Positions 30,756-34,138 of a DNA stretch of 34,138 nt are shown here, piece after piece. The notes under the pieces were generated by a model. It searched no databases, was not told the DNA's origin, and saw nothing but the letters and a program-made list of their open reading frames with translations. Where the stretch lies: assembly GCA_009602735.1 (NCBI GenBank), contig WELA01008278.1, positions 101,138 to 135,275 on the forward strand, in the 5' to 3' direction. Position 1 is the stretch's first letter. Each line of letters begins with the position of its first letter. Source of the DNA: Mesotaenium endlicherianum (taxonomy: Eukaryota; Streptophyta; Zygnematophyceae; Zygnematales; Mesotaeniaceae). The translations under genes were made by a program, and so were the position numbers.

Positions 30756-31475
30756 TGAAATGAATCGACTTACCAAATAGGCGATTAACAATTAATAAAG
30801 ATCTTTATATCAGCAAGTAATCTTTATGGTATTTCCGTTAACTAGTTAAACGGCAAAGGACAATACACTAGCAGGGAATAATACTCGTAAGTCAAATGTG
30901 AGTAAACTAGCATCAATAATGCAAATCAGTAAACTCATACATAAGCAAGGTTAGAAGACAGTGCGTATCAATGGCTTCTCGCCTTGGATTCAGATCTCTC
31001 TCAGTAAGCTGTACAAGAGAGTTGGCCTCGTTTCCGAATGCCGAACTCGAGAGCAATGCCTAGCATATGTACATGGAATGAGTTTACTGTTCAACGGTCA
31101 GTGCGATGGCACCGCCTACCCGGGAGTTAACCACGTTGGTAGGACCTCGGTTAACCAAATCCACCGCCATCTCCCATCATCCCGAATAGCCATCCATCAT
31201 AGGGATGTCATCTGGCTATTCATCTAGCATATCGCACTTAGATGCATATCAAGGCAGTTCGCTGCTACCGAGTACGGAAGTCAGCTGGCTGTCAAAGAAT
31301 GGGTCAGCAAGCTGACTTATATGGACTTCAGCTTGCTGCTTCCGGCTGAGTCATTAAAGTGATAATTATGTTAAGTCCAGCAGACTGACTATTTAACTAA
31401 AGTTCAGCAGACTGAACTTAATTAACTATTATATTTAAATGAATATTATATCCACTAATATACTGATTCATAACA
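30756..31475 (-). repeat. 3' LTR of element 4
   Basis: 720 bases. Read on the minus strand it starts TGTTATGAATC and ends GATTCATTTCA, giving imperfect 11-base inverted termini. Immediately preceded by the polypurine motif at 31476-31490. A diverged relative is at 21335-21900. Two CAGCAGACTGA repeats lie near 31379 and 31402. Frames inside are not genes. Confidence 0.8.
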
Positions 31476-31490
31476 ATCCCTCCAACTTAA
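31476..31490 (-). promoter_or_regulatory. Polypurine tract of element 4 (3' copy)
   Basis: Minus-strand TTAAGTTGGAGGGAT directly before the LTR start. This is the expected position of the plus-strand primer. Its 13-base core recurs at 33472-33484. Confidence 0.7.
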
Positions 31491-31588
31491 CTTGTTGTCG
31501 CCTCGACAACATTAAACTGCAGAAATTTTAAATAAGGGAGTTGAACCTGACCAGCCTCCCTTACTGACTGCCTCTTCAGCGTGTCACC

Positions 31589-33265
31589 TTAAGGGGTTGT
31601 TCCTGGGGCTTCAGGGTCAGGAGACGGAGATCTGGACCTAGATCTGGACAGCCCTCTAGGTCTGTCAGCTGGCCTTCTAAAGAACCCTGTTTGCTCTAAA
31701 GTTGGCCCTCGGGGAGAACGGAGGATGGTGGCCTGCTCTTCAACTATTTGGGTGTTGATTCCCACATAGACAGGCATTCCAGTAGGATGCTGAAATACAT
31801 TGGCTAGAGGTACATGCCCCTGAGCGGAGGGGGAGGCTGGCATACCTCTGACCCACCCGCGTGTCCCTCTTCTGGCACCCCTGTCCTCTGGGGATTTTTG
31901 TATGTGTCTGCTGCCCAGTACCGTCAGATCAGCTTCTTCCCCTGCTTGGGCAGGTGGGCTGGGGGAGCGAGCGCGGGGTCCAGCTTCCGCCAGAACGGGG
32001 ATCACATTCCACACACCTGATCGTGGTTCTTTAGGAAGTGCCACTGCCTGTCCCTGGGTATCCTGAGTACCCGCTGCTGATGCTTCTCCTCTGCCTTGTT
32101 CTCCTTCCTCATCCTCCTCATCCTCCTCCTCGGAGAGAGTAGGGGTCTCGTCCACTAAGTCGTCCTGCTCCCTAGTAGACATGGAGTAGTCTACCGACCT
32201 CCCTTTCTTAGGGCGCGCTGGAGGTTGCTTGGCCTTCAGCCTACTGATATCTATCCGGCCTGCATTCTTTGCCCATTTGACAAAGGCATGCTTTCCCTTA
32301 GAGAAGTACTCTCTTCCCCTCCTCCTATGTTCCTTGGTCTCTGCATTCATATTGCTCAGGCATCCATTCAGCCTGGGGTCCCAAGGGGCAATGTGAGGTG
32401 GTAGGATGAGATAGCCGTCTAGGCCATAGTGGAAGTCATCCGGTTGGGCTCGGTCACACTCCTGCTTCTTATTTGTGACGGTCATCCACCTCCAGTCTGT
32501 TGGCTGCTGGTAGTACTGGGGTCCGTGCTCAGCCTTCCTCAGTTTACACGGGAACCAGTGGGGAGAGAACATCTGCTGTCCTGCTTCCCTGGCCAAGTAC
32601 TCCCAGCTCCTTCTCTCAACTTCATTGTAAGCTGGCAGGAGTGTGAGGTAGAATACCGTATCCTTAAAGCTATCGGGCCGCATGCTCACCATCCGGATGA
32701 GTCTCTGATCTCTCACTATTCCCGGTATGGGGACCGGCTTGTCCTCTGAATCATCTGCGAGATACCGGGCCTGCTCTGCTGTTTAGCCAACCATCTTAGC
32801 ATAATCTTCGTAAAGGACCACGCCGGTGTGTGTCTCGATGTACCTGTCCAGTGCTGTAGCTCCTTCCTTCTGTAGCAGTGTTGTCTGTTCCAGCCTGTTC
32901 ATCTCCTGGGCTGCCAGCAATGCTTCCTTCAGGTTATCGAAGTTTTGGCCACCCACCACAGTATACCTGTAAGTGGCCAAGCTCTTCTGTCTGTCCGCTT
33001 CAATCTTTTTTCTTTTCTCCTCTTCTGCCGCTGCCGCTTCTTCTTGCTGTTTCTTCTGTCTCTCCTCCTCAGCCTTCCTGAGGTTTTCCGCTTCCTGATC
33101 CTTCTTCCTCTGTGCCTCTTCTGCCGCCTCTTGTTGCTTGCGGACCCTTTCTTGTTCTCTCCCGGTGAGGGACGTCGCCGCCAGCTCCTTCTCGTATTGC
33201 TCCATTGTCCTCCTGGCTTCTTCTGCCTTGCGCTTTCTGTCCTCCTTTTGTGTGGTGGGCGCCAT
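31589..33265 (-). pseudogene. Extra reading frame between pol and 3' LTR of element 4; unknown function, one internal stop
   Basis: Starts at ATG (33265) as MAPTTQKEDRKRKAEEARRT and runs in one frame to the stop at 31589, ~558 codons, with a single TAA at 32783-32785. Parts: residues ~5-115, a highly charged coiled coil of Glu/Lys/Arg/Gln/Ala; a middle with aromatic-rich segments (SPHWFPCKLRKAEHGPQYY; DDFHYGLDGYLILPPHIAPW); an acidic patch (EEEDEEDEEGE) after ~residue 340; a Pro/Arg-rich end with RSRSRSPSPD. No signal peptide, membrane segment, zinc knuckle or enzyme motif was seen. It is not an envelope-like protein. A gag of another element is argued against by a polypurine tract and LTR 99 bases after its stop and no primer-binding site before it. 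Function not known. Confidence 0.6.
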
Positions 33266-33471
33266 CCTGCACATGTAACCAGGGCACAAGTTAGTAGGAT
33301 ATGGACCTTTGTCATAGGGATTGCAGGAAGTATGTTAGTATTTAGTATAGTGGCTTCGCTGCTGTTTACCTTACAGGATGATTGCTAAAAGTTGACGTAG
33401 TTGCGATGCGCTACACATAAACGTATGAGTGTGTTTTTATCGCTCTCGCTCACTAACTGTCATATATTTTC

Positions 33472-33484
33472 CCCTCCAACTTAA
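33472..33484 (-). repeat. Second polypurine-tract-like motif, upstream of the extra frame
   Basis: Minus-strand TTAAGTTGGAGGG, identical over 13 bases to the motif at 31478-31490 and followed by GGAAAATATATGACAG. It lies 49 bases after the pol stop codon, where a simple Ty3 element would have its polypurine tract and 3' LTR. Confidence 0.65.
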
Positions 33485-33532
33485 ATGGAGACAGGACCGC
33501 CTGTCACCTTCCCGTGTCAACTGAAATGACAG

Positions 33533-34138
33533 TTATGGAGGGACTCCAGCGGCCCGAAGGTGGAACCGTGTCAACGCCCCTTTGGCATTGGTCAAGTGGT
33601 CCTTAAACTCCCAAGTGTCCCCAGAGGCATCGTAACCCTTCCATCGAATGAGGTATTTCATGACATATTTAGACGATCGACGGACCGAGCGAGCGTCTAA
33701 AATCTCATCGACCTCATATTCCTCAGGGTCGCCGTCCCAGAAAGCGGGGACCGGGCCCGATTGGACAGGGAACCGACCTGTGAACAGTGTATCCCCTTTG
33801 ATGTATGGTTCCAGGAAGGAGACATTAAAGACCGGGTGCCCCTTGTATTCAGCTGACATGTTCAGTTTGTAAGCATTCTGACCGACACGACGGACCACCG
33901 AATATGGACCGACCCAAACAGGGCCAAGCTTTTTCTTGACCACACCAGGGAGGTACAGGTGCTGAGAATGCAGTTTGACTAAATCCCCCGTGGAAAATGT
34001 CAGTTCACGACGGTGTTGATTAGCGTATTTTTGTTGGTTTTCTTGGGCCGTGTGCAAGTTTCTCCTGAGTTAACTGGAGGGAGCCCGGGTTGTCAATCCC
34101 TTCAGGGTGAGTTAAGGATTCCCCTAGCACATCTAAAG
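33533..34138 (-). pseudogene. pol: pol 3' end, element 4 (integrase tail and chromodomain)
   Basis: Reads NQQKYANQHRRELTFSTGD, a GPY/F-like segment (KKLGPVWVGPYSVV), HPVFNVSFLEPY, and a chromodomain (YEVDEILDARSV, then YLIRWKGYDASGDTWE), ending at the stop 33533-33535. Upstream in the same frame a TAA lies at 34070-34072. The preceding integrase sequence (ESLTHPEGIDNPGS) is in a different frame, so an indel near 34065-34075 breaks this copy. The rest of pol is outside the window. Confidence 0.85.

Larger units (their letters stand above)
30756..34138 (-). mobile_element. Ty3/Gypsy chromovirus, element 4, inserted into element 3 (runs off right edge)
   Basis: Minus strand, reading from the right edge: end of pol with integrase tail and chromodomain, a polypurine-like motif, an extra long reading frame, a second polypurine motif, 3' LTR. 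The LTR abuts element 3 at 30755/30756. The five bases before it (GCTAT, 30751-30755) are the expected left target duplication. The 5' LTR and most of pol lie outside the window. Confidence 0.83.

Noticed and set aside
31589..33265. Reading the extra frame as gag of a further element
   Set aside because: A polypurine tract and LTR follow it, no primer-binding site or LTR separates it from pol, and no zinc knuckle or Retrotrans_gag core is visible. Not excluded by sequence search, which I could not run.
32945..33388. Plus-strand hydrophobic 147-codon frame resembling a membrane protein
   Set aside because: Antisense of the Glu/Lys coiled-coil region, where complementing AAG/GAG codons automatically yields Leu/Phe-rich sequence.
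1..34138. CRISPR array, tRNA or rRNA genes, bacterial operons
   Set aside because: No regularly spaced identical repeats, no cloverleaf or rRNA core motif noticed by eye, and gene structure is eukaryotic with GT-AG introns.

Overview
The window looks like nuclear DNA of a green plant or streptophyte alga with a repeat-rich genome. It has two spliced host genes that match plant families, parts of other candidate genes, and several layers of Ty3/Gypsy chromovirus retrotransposons plus a Mutator-type DNA element. The species cannot be named from the sequence alone. A bryophyte, lycophyte or charophyte fits the compact introns and the chromodomain elements, but this is a guess. No tRNA, rRNA, CRISPR or bacterial-type operon was seen.

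Layout. Positions 1-572 hold a very GC-rich minus-strand exon of an RRM protein, open to the left edge. From 573 to 5020 there is mostly non-coding DNA with two candidate minus-strand exons and a 1.29-kb Mutator-like element (3037-4326) with ~238-bp inverted repeats and a perfect 9-bp target duplication. From 5026 to 12699 lies a Ty3 chromovirus (element 1) flanked by the 5-bp duplication GTTGC. It carries three LTRs because a second copy of the same family inserted into its gag and then lost most of its body. Its 1017-residue pol frame is open, but gag and the protease/RT junction are broken. From 13821 to 19967 are two convergent host genes: a 5-exon HAD-type hydrolase (+, 229 aa) and a 6-exon AAK1/NAK-type protein kinase (-, 799 aa).

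From 21335 to the right edge is a nested retroelement cluster. It starts with a diverged, truncated LTR joined to a 5'-truncated Ty3 element (element 2). That element shares a single LTR (26324-27067) with a second copy of its family (element 3). Element 3 is cut inside its integrase by a fourth Ty3 element (element 4) in opposite orientation, which runs off the right edge. The truncated LTR at 21335 belongs to the family of element 4's LTR.

The least expected feature is in element 4: between pol and its 3' LTR lies a ~558-codon sense-strand reading frame (minus strand, 33265-31589, one stop inside) that I do not recognise. It has a long charged coiled-coil head, an acidic patch and an Arg/Ser-rich tail. 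A 13-bp polypurine-tract-like motif occurs both just before this frame and just after it. Two single Ns (6025 and 26147) mark assembly joins; the second is flanked by a 7-bp duplication and breaks the element 2 frame artificially.
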